Source: a virus. From it: 64,000 nt of DNA. Each line of letters begins with the position of its first letter. Position 1 is the stretch's first letter. A program made the translations under genes and the position numbers. Where the stretch lies: the IMG/VR virus record IMGVR_UViG_3300028392_000043, positions 41,653-105,652 of that record. One strand, written 5' to 3'. The notes beneath the pieces were generated by a model. That model saw nothing but the letters and a program-made list of their open reading frames with translations, made no database searches and had not been told where the DNA came from. Below, one piece after another: positions 45,760-54,000 of this stretch.

Positions 45760-46353
45760 ATGGAAAAATCGTTTATGGTTGCTAAGGCTTACCGTGATTT
45801 GGAAGAGTTTGCTAAGTCTTTTGATTTGGCTCCTACGCACGTAGGTAGTATTTCTGCTGGTCAACGTTATTGCGATAATGGTTCTTGTGCTACTTGCATT
45901 AAGCAGAAGAGTCGTGACGATAATGATAAGCAGACTGCTTTGCATATTCGTAAAGATGATGATGTTGAAAAAGGTTTGCCATCTGTGGCTCGCCAAGCTA
46001 TTCGTGAAGGCAAGGGCGCTAATGCATTCAGGCAAAATGGTCCCATGCAGTTCAGAATGGGTGCTAATAATGCTGGCAAGCGTGCATCAGCAGGGCTTAG
46101 CGCTGGCGGAGAGCGTAGTCACCTTAATACGATTATTGATTCTGGAAGAAACACAAAAGACCATTACCGTCTTTTGTCTGGCGAAAAAAACGTAGCAAAT
46201 CGTGGCAAAATTGGCTTACAGCGCTCTACTATTAATCCTGGCACCACGGTTAGGGAAAGCCAAGCGTCTCTTTCTGAAAAGCGAGAAGCTCTTTTAAGAT
46301 CTCGACGTCCAGTTCAAATCCGTGGCGGCGAAGCAAACAAGCCCGCCTGGTAA
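45760..46353 (+). CDS. Putative internal head protein with targeting-like N-terminus
   Basis: A 197-residue basic protein beginning MEKSFMVAKAYRDLEEFAKS, which aligns with the starts of the proteins at 46374 and 47564 although the remainder differs. Residues 36-48 (RYCDNGSCATCIKQK) hold CxxxxCxxC. Then DDDVEKGLPSVARQA follows, a possible protease site, and an Arg/Gly/Asn-rich tail. The in-frame GTG at 45748 is an alternative start; I prefer the ATG because of the shared N-terminus. A cleavable capsid-targeting signal is suggested, by analogy with T4 internal proteins. Confidence 0.55.
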   Translation: MEKSFMVAKAYRDLEEFAKSFDLAPTHVGSISAGQRYCDNGSCATCIKQKSRDDNDKQTALHIRKDDDVEKGLPSVARQAIREGKGANAFRQNGPMQFRMGANNAGKRASAGLSAGGERSHLNTIIDSGRNTKDHYRLLSGEKNVANRGKIGLQRSTINPGTTVRESQASLSEKREALLRSRRPVQIRGGEANKPAW

Positions 46354-46373
46354 AACTAAGTTAGGAATTTATT

Positions 46374-47030
46374 ATGAGTAATGAGCAAGATTATTTAGTA
46401 CGCAAGGCTCAGCGCGGTTTTAATGATATTGCTGATGCTGTGCTTGACGATGTTTACGAAGATGACTTAGTTGTTGACGAATATGGTAACGTTTATGCTC
46501 TGGTTGAATTAGAGGGCGTAGAAAAGGATGCTAATACTGCAACTGCTATGGGTGCAATACCTATTGCAAGTACTGTTGCTGGTCCTGGTTACAATGCTTC
46601 TCAGGCGCGTAAGGGACGTAAGGCCGCTGTTGCTGGTCGTACTTATGGCTCGCAAGCAGTGTACGGAGGTCTTGCAGGTACGGCTGGCGCAGCGGGTGTT
46701 CTTGCCCATGCTTCGCGCAAGGCAGGTGGTCTTGAACATATTGGACCTAGTTTAAGTCCTAAAGCAAAGCTGGCTGTTGGTGGCGCTGCCTTAGCTGGTA
46801 CTGGTTTTGGCGCCCGTCGTGCTCATATAAATGCTAAAAAGCGTGGAGACATTGTTGAAAAAAGTATGAGTTCTGAAGGTGTTCGTAGTGCTTACTATGG
46901 CGCTAAAGATGCTATGCGTGAAGCTAAGTATAAGGCTGGCGATTCTATGCGTGAGGCTAAATACAAGGCTGGGGATTCTTTACGCGAAACTCGTCTTAAA
47001 ACTGGCGATAAACTTCGTAGGTCAAAATAA
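46374..47030 (+). CDS. Putative internal head protein with targeting-like N-terminus and 11-residue repeats
   Basis: A 218-residue protein. The start MSNEQDYLVRKAQRGFNDIA shares the DYL-x2-KAQR signature with the protein at 47564. An acidic stretch ends in LEGVEKDANT, then Gly/Ala segments follow (VYGGLAGTAGAAGVLAHA, LAVGGAALAGTGFGA), RGDIVEKSMSSEG, and finally three copies of an 11-residue unit (REAKYKAGDSM) that would make an amphipathic helix. Membrane or DNA contact is possible. Probably packaged inside the capsid; inference. Confidence 0.55.
   Translation: MSNEQDYLVRKAQRGFNDIADAVLDDVYEDDLVVDEYGNVYALVELEGVEKDANTATAMGAIPIASTVAGPGYNASQARKGRKAAVAGRTYGSQAVYGGLAGTAGAAGVLAHASRKAGGLEHIGPSLSPKAKLAVGGAALAGTGFGARRAHINAKKRGDIVEKSMSSEGVRSAYYGAKDAMREAKYKAGDSMREAKYKAGDSLRETRLKTGDKLRRSK
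46908..47006 (+). repeat. Three 33-bp tandem repeats encoding 11-residue units
   Basis: Copies at 46908-46940, 46941-46973 and 46974-47006, followed by a partial fourth, encode D(S/A)MREAKYKAG-type units. Copies differ mainly at third bases, so the protein repeat is maintained. Eleven-residue periodicity suits an amphipathic helix lying on a membrane, or a right-handed coiled coil. Confidence 0.8.
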
Positions 47031-47060
47031 TTTTTTAGCAATTTAGGTTAGGATTGTCCT

Positions 47061-47561
47061 ATGTCATGGACGTATAGCGGTAATCCGGGTTCTTCAGATA
47101 AGGACAGTGTTCGCTTTTATGTGGGTGATACTGATTCTTCTTTTCCGTTGTTAACGGATGAGGAAGTACAGTTTCTTTTAGATCAGTGGGAGTTAGATTA
47201 CAATGCGCCTCTTTATGTGGCTGCTGTGGCTGCCGAGGTCATTTCTGGTCGTTTTGCTCGTGAGGTAAGTGTTTCTGCTGATGGTGTTTCTGTTCAGTTA
47301 AGCGAGTTGCAGGAGCGTTATAACAATCTTGCTTCGTCTTTGCGTGACCAGTACAAGGCGTTGTATGGTTGGTTTGACCCTGCTACTGCTAATAATATTC
47401 TTAGCATTGATTGGGATCCTGAGATTAAGCCTCTTGTGTTTGGTATTGGCTTTAATGATAATTATTTGGCTGGTCGCCAAAATTATGGAGATTTCCATCC
47501 TGGTCGTTCGACTGACTGGTGGAAGTCTGATGTTCAAAACGAACCGATTGTTTGGGGTTAA
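47061..47561 (+). CDS. Head-tail connector protein (adaptor)
   Basis: A 166-residue protein. DKDSVRFYVGDTDSSFPLLT and DEEVQFLLDQWELDYNAPLY with VAAVAAEVISGRFA follow the gp6/Ad1-type adaptor fold that sits under the portal. The C-terminal half (KALYGWFDPATANNILSIDW) is longer than usual. GGTTAGGATTG precedes the ATG. Position between capsid and tail genes supports the assignment. Confidence 0.75.
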   Translation: MSWTYSGNPGSSDKDSVRFYVGDTDSSFPLLTDEEVQFLLDQWELDYNAPLYVAAVAAEVISGRFAREVSVSADGVSVQLSELQERYNNLASSLRDQYKALYGWFDPATANNILSIDWDPEIKPLVFGIGFNDNYLAGRQNYGDFHPGRSTDWWKSDVQNEPIVWG

Positions 47562-47563
47562 TT

Positions 47564-47902
47564 ATGGAAAAAGATTATTTGATTAGTAAAGCTCAGCGAG
47601 AGATTGAAAAAGGTTGGCGTGATCCTAAAGTTAGAGGTCAGGCTGTTTGGGTTGATGTACATGAAGGTAATGAAAAAAAGACGTTAGCGCCTACTAAAAC
47701 TGAAATTCACCCAAAAGGTAAAAGTCTTATTTTGCGACGTAATAAATATTTTTTGACTTCTTTGCCTGAATTAAAGAAAAAACAAAATTTAATTGGCCTT
47801 CATGATGCTAAAAACTTTAAACTTGATAGTACTGGCGCTAAATTTGTTGAAAATGAATATAAGTCTGGTAAAAGGTATACAAAAACTCGAATTGGCGGCT
47901 AG
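47564..47902 (+). CDS. Small basic protein with targeting-like N-terminus
   Basis: A 112-residue protein starting MEKDYLISKAQREIEKGWRD; this 16-residue signature recurs at 45760 and 46374. The remainder is a basic beta-rich domain (RGQAVWVDVHEGNEKK, SLILRRNKYFLTSLPELKKK). It is inserted between two connector genes, which is odd for a connector and suits a cargo gene. The frame extends four codons upstream, but the ATG at 47564 is kept because of the shared start. Confidence 0.55.
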   Translation: MEKDYLISKAQREIEKGWRDPKVRGQAVWVDVHEGNEKKTLAPTKTEIHPKGKSLILRRNKYFLTSLPELKKKQNLIGLHDAKNFKLDSTGAKFVENEYKSGKRYTKTRIGG

Positions 47903-47904
47903 TT

Positions 47905-48372
47905 ATGTACAAGATTAATACAAGTCTTGTACGCAGGTATTCTCAGCGTTATGCCGAGATGAATATGATTGCTACTGTGCGTATTGACCGCCCAGGTCAA
48001 CCATCTTTAAATACTTCGACTGGTGATGCTACAGCTACTGTTTTGTCTACTGTTTATTCCGGTAAAGCTAGAGTTACTACTGTCGCTGGGCCTGTTCAGT
48101 ATCAGTTGGGTGAAGAACCTCAATATTTTTCTAGTGGCGCTGTGTCTATTCCTTTACTTGATGAGTCTGGTCAGCCTACTACTCCTCAGGTTAATGATGT
48201 TGTTGTGGTTACTTCTCATCCTGATGTTTTGATGGTTGGTAGGGCTTTTCGTATTATGGATGTTCAGGCTGCTGGTCAGTTTGAGGCTGTTCGTCAGTTG
48301 AGTGTTACTGGCGTTCAGCGTTGGGAAGGTTGGACTCCTGATACTAATATTCCGTCGGAGTGGTATGTATGA
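47905..48372 (+). CDS. Head-tail connector/stopper (DUF6093-like)
   Basis: A 155-residue protein. VRRYSQRYAEMNMIATVRID, YSGKARVTTVAGPVQYQLGE and QVNDVVVVTSHPDVLMVGRA, FRIMDVQAAGQ match actinophage DUF6093 proteins, beta-barrel stoppers that close the head after packaging. The start is two bases after the previous stop; the end overlaps the next start (ATGA). Confidence 0.7.
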   Translation: MYKINTSLVRRYSQRYAEMNMIATVRIDRPGQPSLNTSTGDATATVLSTVYSGKARVTTVAGPVQYQLGEEPQYFSSGAVSIPLLDESGQPTTPQVNDVVVVTSHPDVLMVGRAFRIMDVQAAGQFEAVRQLSVTGVQRWEGWTPDTNIPSEWYV

Positions 48373-48647
48373 CGTTTAAGAATGTTACTGATCAGTTAAA
48401 AAAGATGCAATTGGAAGCACAAAAAATTCCACAATCTTTGCATAATAGTGCACAGGAGATTGTTAAAGCTAAGCCTATGGCTAATGTGTCTGCTGTTGTT
48501 CACAATACGTCTACTGGTACTGCTGTGACATTTAAGCCTAATGCGGGCGCTAGAGTCGATTCTAAGGCCATTTCTGAGCATGCTAATAGTATTGCTAAGG
48601 AATTGGCTAATAGGGGCTCTCAGGTCGCTAAGGGGGCTTTACGATGA
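48369..48647 (+). CDS. HK97 gp10-like tail component
   Basis: A 92-residue protein starting MTFKNVTDQLKKMQLEAQKI, in an ATGA overlap. Helical start, then NVSAVVHNTSTGTAVTFKPN and a helical end (AKELANRGSQVAKGALR), the usual layout of gp10-like connector/tail-completion proteins between stopper and tail terminator. Position is a main part of the evidence. Confidence 0.6.
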   Translation: MTFKNVTDQLKKMQLEAQKIPQSLHNSAQEIVKAKPMANVSAVVHNTSTGTAVTFKPNAGARVDSKAISEHANSIAKELANRGSQVAKGALR

Positions 48648-49102
48648 TTGACCATGGTGCTTTAACTGACTCAATTATTGCTGCTTTAACATCTACTGGC
48701 GAGTTGATTGGTGATGGTGTTGCGCCTACTGATGGTGGTTGGCTTAAAGGGCAGCCTAACCAGAGTGTTTTTGCGCCGTATACCGTGTTGGTTTCTACTG
48801 GCTCTAATGTGATGATTAACGATCTTGACGGTAATTTGGATTGGACTGTTAACTTTAATTTGCGCCATTTTGGTGGTTCGCGCAAGCAGGTTGATTGGAT
48901 TGCCAATAAAACTCGTATTGCTGTTGATGGTGGGCCTAATAATCTTTTGCATTCTACGTTTGGCAGTGTAGAGGTTTTTAAGATTACTGCTATTCAGTGG
49001 CAAAATCTTGGTTCTGTTACTCGTGTTGATACAGTTAACCCACCTTATTGGCAATGTTTTGACTCTGTAGGATTTGTTTGTTCGAGGAACAGTTTTTCGT
49101 AA
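48644..49102 (+). CDS. Tail terminator protein
   Basis: A 152-residue protein. GALTDSIIAALTSTGELIGD, PYTVLVSTGSNVMINDLDGN and TVNFNLRHFGGSRKQVDWIA match small tail terminators (gpU-like), which cap the tail tube and join it to the head. The strand FxxRhFGgsrkqvdWiAnktR is characteristic in actinophages. Overlaps the preceding gene by four bases and lies before the tail-tube gene as usual. Confidence 0.7.
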   Translation: MIDHGALTDSIIAALTSTGELIGDGVAPTDGGWLKGQPNQSVFAPYTVLVSTGSNVMINDLDGNLDWTVNFNLRHFGGSRKQVDWIANKTRIAVDGGPNNLLHSTFGSVEVFKITAIQWQNLGSVTRVDTVNPPYWQCFDSVGFVCSRNSFS

Positions 49103-49121
49103 AGTTGTAGTAGTATCGGAT

Positions 49122-49131
49122 ATACCGGTAT
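49122..49131. promoter_or_regulatory. Palindrome in the 63-bp gap before the tail-tube gene
   Basis: ATACCGGTAT is a perfect 10-bp palindrome. TTGTAG (49105-49110) lies upstream and TATTTAAT follows, so a weak promoter or operator for the abundant tail protein is possible. The strong TTAGGAGG ribosome binding site is at 49149-49156. Confidence 0.3.
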
Positions 49132-49165
49132 TTAATCGTACGATTGGCTTAGGAGGCCTACCACC

Positions 49166-50167
49166 ATGGCAAGAATTATTCCGAATAATAATACGTGGAT
49201 TGGATTTATTCCAGTCACATCATTTGGTTCGGCTATTTCGGGTTACAGCAACACTTGGAACTCGTCACAGGCACAACCAAACATCACCGCTGCTGAATTA
49301 GCTTTGGCTTACGACATTACACCTTTCGTAATTTCTGTAACCGCACAGTCAACAGGTAACACTGTTCCTACGCCTTCTTTGGACACTTTGTTCGAAGGTA
49401 ACGTTCCAGGTACAGTTAATGCTTCGTTTACTGCAGATTTTTACCGCGATGATGCTTCATACACTGACCTTAACGGTACTGGCGCTAACGCTGTTGACTT
49501 TGCTTGGACTAAACTTCCACGCGGTCAAAAAGGTTACTTTGTAATCTCGCGTTTCAATGATCCAGGCAGTATTACTCAGGGTACTAACCAGTCACCTGCA
49601 TCAGGTAACGTTGTTGAAATTTGGCCTGTAGTTGTAACTGCTCGTACTGCGGGTCCTGTTACATCTAACACTGTTCAGACTTTCACAGTCACTGGTGCTG
49701 TTCCACAGGAACCAGCTGAAGGTGCAAACGTTATTGCTAGTGCTAGTGCTGTTCCATCTGCTGTTGTTAACCTTGTGGCTACTCGCTTGACTCAGACTGC
49801 ATCTGCTTCTGTGCCATCTATTGGTCTTGACTGGGATACTCCGGCTTACACTGGTACGCTATCTGCCGGTGGTTCAGAGGCTGCTACGCCTTATGTTATC
49901 CAGGTTTCAACTTCAGCGACTGGTACGTTCACTGACATTACTCAGTTGACTGCGACTTCTATTGCGTCTTCAACTAATTCATTGCACGTAACTTCGGTTT
50001 CACAGGTTCTAAACACTACGCCAACTACTCCGGTAACTAGTGGTGGTGTTGCATTCACGACTTCACAGGGTACTTCAAAGACCTTGTACTTCCGTGTAGC
50101 AGCGCGTAACGCTAACGGTGTTGGTACTTACAGCAACGTTGTTTCTGTAGCGGCCGTTCACGGTTAA
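49166..50167 (+). CDS. Major tail (tube) protein with C-terminal FN3-like domain
   Basis: A 333-residue protein. The first 190 residues are the tube domain (NNNTWIGFIPVTSFGSAISG, FEGNVPGTVNASFTADFYRD, AWTKLPRGQKGYFVISRFND), typical of siphovirus tail proteins that stack as hexamers. Residues about 205-333 form an Ig/FN3-like appendage (PSAVVNLVATRLTQTASASV, TLYFRVAARNANGVGTYSNV). AGGAGG precedes the ATG and codon use is that of a highly expressed gene. A 14-bp hairpin follows the stop. Confidence 0.85.
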   Translation: MARIIPNNNTWIGFIPVTSFGSAISGYSNTWNSSQAQPNITAAELALAYDITPFVISVTAQSTGNTVPTPSLDTLFEGNVPGTVNASFTADFYRDDASYTDLNGTGANAVDFAWTKLPRGQKGYFVISRFNDPGSITQGTNQSPASGNVVEIWPVVVTARTAGPVTSNTVQTFTVTGAVPQEPAEGANVIASASAVPSAVVNLVATRLTQTASASVPSIGLDWDTPAYTGTLSAGGSEAATPYVIQVSTSATGTFTDITQLTATSIASSTNSLHVTSVSQVLNTTPTTPVTSGGVAFTTSQGTSKTLYFRVAARNANGVGTYSNVVSVAAVHG

Positions 50168-50176
50168 ACTAATTTT

Positions 50177-50219
50177 GTATAGGCGGGGAGTTTTCCCTCT
50201 CTTTTCTCCCCGCCTATAC
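50177..50219 (+). terminator. Strong hairpin after the tail-tube gene
   Basis: GTATAGGCGGGGAG (50177-50190) pairs perfectly with CTCCCCGCCTATAC (50206-50219) around a 15-base pyrimidine loop: 14 bp. There is no T-run, so it is more likely an mRNA 3'-end stabiliser or partial terminator that raises tail-tube yield relative to the chaperones. Confidence 0.7.
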
Positions 50220-50289
50220 TTAATACATGTCCGCATCTACACCTCGTAATAAGCGTAAGCTTAAACAGACCAAACGAAGGAAATATATC

Positions 50290-50676
50290 ATGGCACGTAA
50301 GATTGCTACTCTTGAAGATTTATTGAAGAAGCCTGCTCGCACTAAAGAAATTATTATCAATGTTCCTACGGGCAAGTCGTCTACTACTGACTTTGTTGTC
50401 ACTATTAAGGCGATTGGTTCGAAGGCTTATGATGATCTGTTGGCTGCTCATCCCCCAACTAATGAGCAGAAGAAGGAAGGCACTTCGTACAATATTGATA
50501 CGTTTGCGCCTGCTCTTATTTCTGCTTGTTCTGTAACTCCGGCATTGTCTGAGGAGCAGGCTACACAGATTTGGACTTCTAATGAGTGGTCTCGCGGTGA
50601 GTTGACTGAGTTGTTTATTGGGTGTGTTGAGGTTAATTCTAAAGGCCTTGATGTCCCTTTCAACGAAGTCGGCTGA
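50290..50676 (+). CDS. Tail assembly chaperone (G protein)
   Basis: A 128-residue protein starting MARKIATLEDLLKKPARTKE, with GAAGGA upstream; the frame begins 21 basic codons earlier, without a good ribosome binding site. IIINVPTGKSSTTDFVVTIK, FAPALISACSVTPALSEEQA and WSRGELTELFIGCVEVN match actinophage G chaperones, which keep the tape measure soluble while the tube forms. A CCCTTTC slip site (50655-50661) near its end allows the longer GT form. Confidence 0.8.
   Translation: MARKIATLEDLLKKPARTKEIIINVPTGKSSTTDFVVTIKAIGSKAYDDLLAAHPPTNEQKKEGTSYNIDTFAPALISACSVTPALSEEQATQIWTSNEWSRGELTELFIGCVEVNSKGLDVPFNEVG
50655..50661 (+). promoter_or_regulatory. -1 frameshift slip site of the tail chaperones
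   Basis: In the zero frame GTC-CCT-TTC gives the heptamer C-CCT-TTC, which fits X-XXY-YYZ. A -1 slip leads to CAA at 50661 and on through QRSRLRYDPTFYM into the frame ending at 51017. The G/GT frameshift is conserved in long-tailed phages; this heptamer is less common than the G/A-rich ones. Confidence 0.7.
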
Positions 50677-50696
50677 GGTACGACCCGACTTTCTAT

Positions 50697-51017
50697 ATGG
50701 AGGTCGCATGGTGCTCAGACCATGGGCTTCCTCACTCAACTTTGTTTAGTTGGGATGAGGATGACCGAGCTAAACTTGCAGCATATTTGTTGGAGTCTGG
50801 CGAGAAGTGTCAAATGTGTGGCACTGCGGGCTGGGAGTGGGAAGAAGATAGGTATGCTTACGAACCTATTACTCACCAGTGTTGGGGTTGTTACATGAAG
50901 GATCGTGCTACGGACGAGAATGACCGCTTGCCAGGCTCTACAATAACATTAGTACCTTCTTATGTTGCTGAGAGTGTTCGTAATCAAAAGACAAAGAGGC
51001 CTGAGCGAAAGGATTAA
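50697..51017 (+). CDS. Tail assembly chaperone T part, read by frameshift
   Basis: From the first ATG it is 106 residues, but the frame is open from 50661 and is expected to be made only as a GT fusion (243 residues in total). MEVAWCSDHGLPHSTLFSWD, EDDRAKLAAYLLESGEKCQM, CGTAGWEWEED and CWGCYMKDRA match the T region of actinophage chaperones with its CxxC knuckles. It overlaps neither neighbour and ends three bases before the tape measure. Independent translation from 50697 is possible (GACTTTCTAT, no ribosome binding site) but unlikely. Confidence 0.8.
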   Translation: MEVAWCSDHGLPHSTLFSWDEDDRAKLAAYLLESGEKCQMCGTAGWEWEEDRYAYEPITHQCWGCYMKDRATDENDRLPGSTITLVPSYVAESVRNQKTKRPERKD

Positions 51018-51019
51018 CT

Positions 51020-54000
51020 GTGTTTAATGAAGATGTAACAGTTGATTTTAATGCCAACGTAGGCCCTTACACGTCTTCTCTTGGTCAAGCTTTGGCTATG
51101 ACCAATCAATTTAGTGCGGCTAATGATATCGCGATTGCTAAATTGGGCAATCTTAATAAGATTTCTTTATCTCTTATTCAGTCTACGGCTGCTTTTACTG
51201 GTGCTAATAAGGTTGCTGTTGCGCAGGCTGCGGCTTATGAGCAAAAACTTTCTTCACTTAATGCTACTGCCAAGATTGCTGGTAAACAGTTTGAGGGTCT
51301 TGGCTCTGTAACTATGAAGTTTGCTCGCCAGTTTCCTGTGGGTATGGATAAGGCGATTGAGACTACTAAGACTTTAGCAACGTCTGGCGTTACTACAACT
51401 AAACAGATTCAAAAGTTGGGCCAGGAGTTTATTAAACTACAGGCTGCTTCTGGCGAGTGGGGCTCTGGCATGCAGCAGGACATGCTTCAGGTTACTCGTT
51501 CTTTTGGTAACTCTACTAACATGATTAAGGGTTTTAGCGATTCCCTTGTTTCTGTTACAGCAAAGTATGGCGCTTCAGCTTCGTCTGTTTTGGCTTTTTC
51601 TAAAGCTATTGCGCCTATTGCTTCTGTAGTTGGTATTAGCCAAGCTTCTGTGTTTGGTTTGTCTACGGCGATGTCTCGTCTTGGTGAAGACGGTTATCGT
51701 TCTGCTAACGCGTTTAACAAGGTTCTTTTGGATATGAACCGGTCTATTCGTACTGGTTCTCCTGAAATTCGTGAGTATGCCAAAGTTTTGAACATGTCTA
51801 CGGACTCTTTGGGTAACTTGTTTAAGAGTGATCCTACTGAAATGATTTTGCGTTTTACTGACGCTATCAATAAGCAAGGTTCGCAGGCTGTTACGACTCT
51901 TGATAATTTGGGTCTTGATGGTGTTAACACGTTTAAGTCTTTGCAGGCTTTGTCTAAGTCTGGTGACTTGCGTCAAATTGTTGGCGATGCTACTAGTTCT
52001 TACAATAATGGGTCTGCTAATGCAGGTGCTACTTCGGCATTAGGCGGGGTTAATGACCAATTGTCTAAAATGCAAGAAACTATGTCGCAAACTACTGCTG
52101 AGGCAGGTAAACCATTTCTGTCGTTTTTAAATAGCGTTTTGGGTGTATCAAACGGTATGGCTGAAGGCGTTCATGGTTTGGTTACTGCTCTTTCGGGGCT
52201 TGGACCATTGCTTCCAGTTTTGACTAGTTTGTGGACAATTCTTAAAGGTATTGCTGTCATTCAACTTGGTCGTCTTGGCTTAAGTATGTTTACAAATTCT
52301 AATTTTGGGCAACAATTTTTTGCTGGACGTACCCAAGCTATTAACGGGCAGGCTTTTGGACCTAATGCTTTGTCTACTGCTGGCGCTCGCGTTGGTCAAG
52401 CATTTGGCACGCTTTTTGGTGGTAAGGATCCAGTTACAGGTGCAAGAGGCGGACCGATTGGGATGCTTAAGGGTGGCGCTCAGTGGATTGCGCAGGCTTA
52501 TACCAACGCTAATGCCAACCTTTACAACGCTGACCCAAGTAACTCTCGTATGCGTACCGATGCCGGTATGGCTGCTTCTAATAATAAATTTATGCTTAAA
52601 AATGGTGGAACAATAATGTCTGCTGAAGAGCAGGCTATTCGTTATGGTAGAGATTCAAATAATGTAATTCGTCCTGCAACGATGGCTACTATGCCTAATG
52701 CAATTGCTAGTCAACTTGCTATGCAAATGGGTGCGTATGGTTCGCCTAATGGTGAGTATGGTGCGTCGCAACGTTTGGCTGTACAAAAAGCAATGTTTAA
52801 TGATATGCGTCAAACTTCAGGTACTTTAGGGTTTTTTAAAGATGCTGTTAAGTATGCAGGCAAAAATGTCGGTGAATTTGGTAAGTCTATGGGCACTAGA
52901 GTTAAGGATTGGGTTAAACAAGGCGCTATTACTGGTGTTTCTGAAGAAGGTACAGCTATTCGTGGTGGTCAGCGTTTTGGTGCTTTAGGCGGCGCTTTAA
53001 GCGGAATGATGGGAATGCTAGGATCTACTATCGGAATTATGGCTGTCATGGCTGCTGCGGGTTTTGTATCTAAAGCAATTAAGCAAAATAATGAGCGCCA
53101 AACTGGTACTGGTTTTAGTGATGCTTATTCTGTGTACAATGATTTTGCTACTAAAGCAGGTTTGCCAACGCAGTCTTACACTAATACAAATGCTATGTAT
53201 GATCCTATGGCTTGGGCGAGTTATTATGCAAAAAGTGCTAAGTCGCCTAGGCAAGCAACTAAAATGTCAACGTCGGAAATTTTAAATGCTTTAAAAACTG
53301 ATTACAAAGCTAGCTATACTTTTAATACTCAAAAAGAGTTATTAACTGGTACTGGTTTGGGTATTCAAGCAAGAATGATGGCTGGTCCTAATGCTAGTCC
53401 TGAAGTTATTAGCCGTTTGACGCAAGATGCGCTTGCTGGCACAAAAAATGCTACTTTGGCGCGTGCCGCTGGTAATTACGCTACTGGTAAATCAACTTAC
53501 GGTAGTTCTAATAGTGGTCTTTATACCGACGCTTTTCAATCGGCTGCCGACACAATGACTTATACTGATGCTGTGGCTCACCGTCAAAGTGCCTACGGCG
53601 GAACTATGGCACAGTTGATTCGACAAGAGGCGACTTCTAATATTAATAATACTGCCCTAAAATTTGGAACCGGTACTATCCGTATGGCTACGCTTTCCGA
53701 GGCAGTAAAAATTCTTAGGGGCACTGCTGGCATTTCAGGCTCAAAGGGCTATAGAGATGTGCAGAACATGAATGCAGCTCGTATTGTTTCGGAATTGCTT
53801 GGTGTAAAGTATGACCTTAATTCTTGGAATTTACTCAAACAACAACGTGTTAACTCAGCTGTGTCTCAGTCTACAAGTGACACTGATCCGCTAAGTGTAT
53901 TTTTTGCTAATACTTCTGACAAAAAATCACTCCCAAGTAATTCTTTTTACCAATATTACAAAACTTTGATTAAGGGTGGCGGTTACGGCTGGGAGACGCC

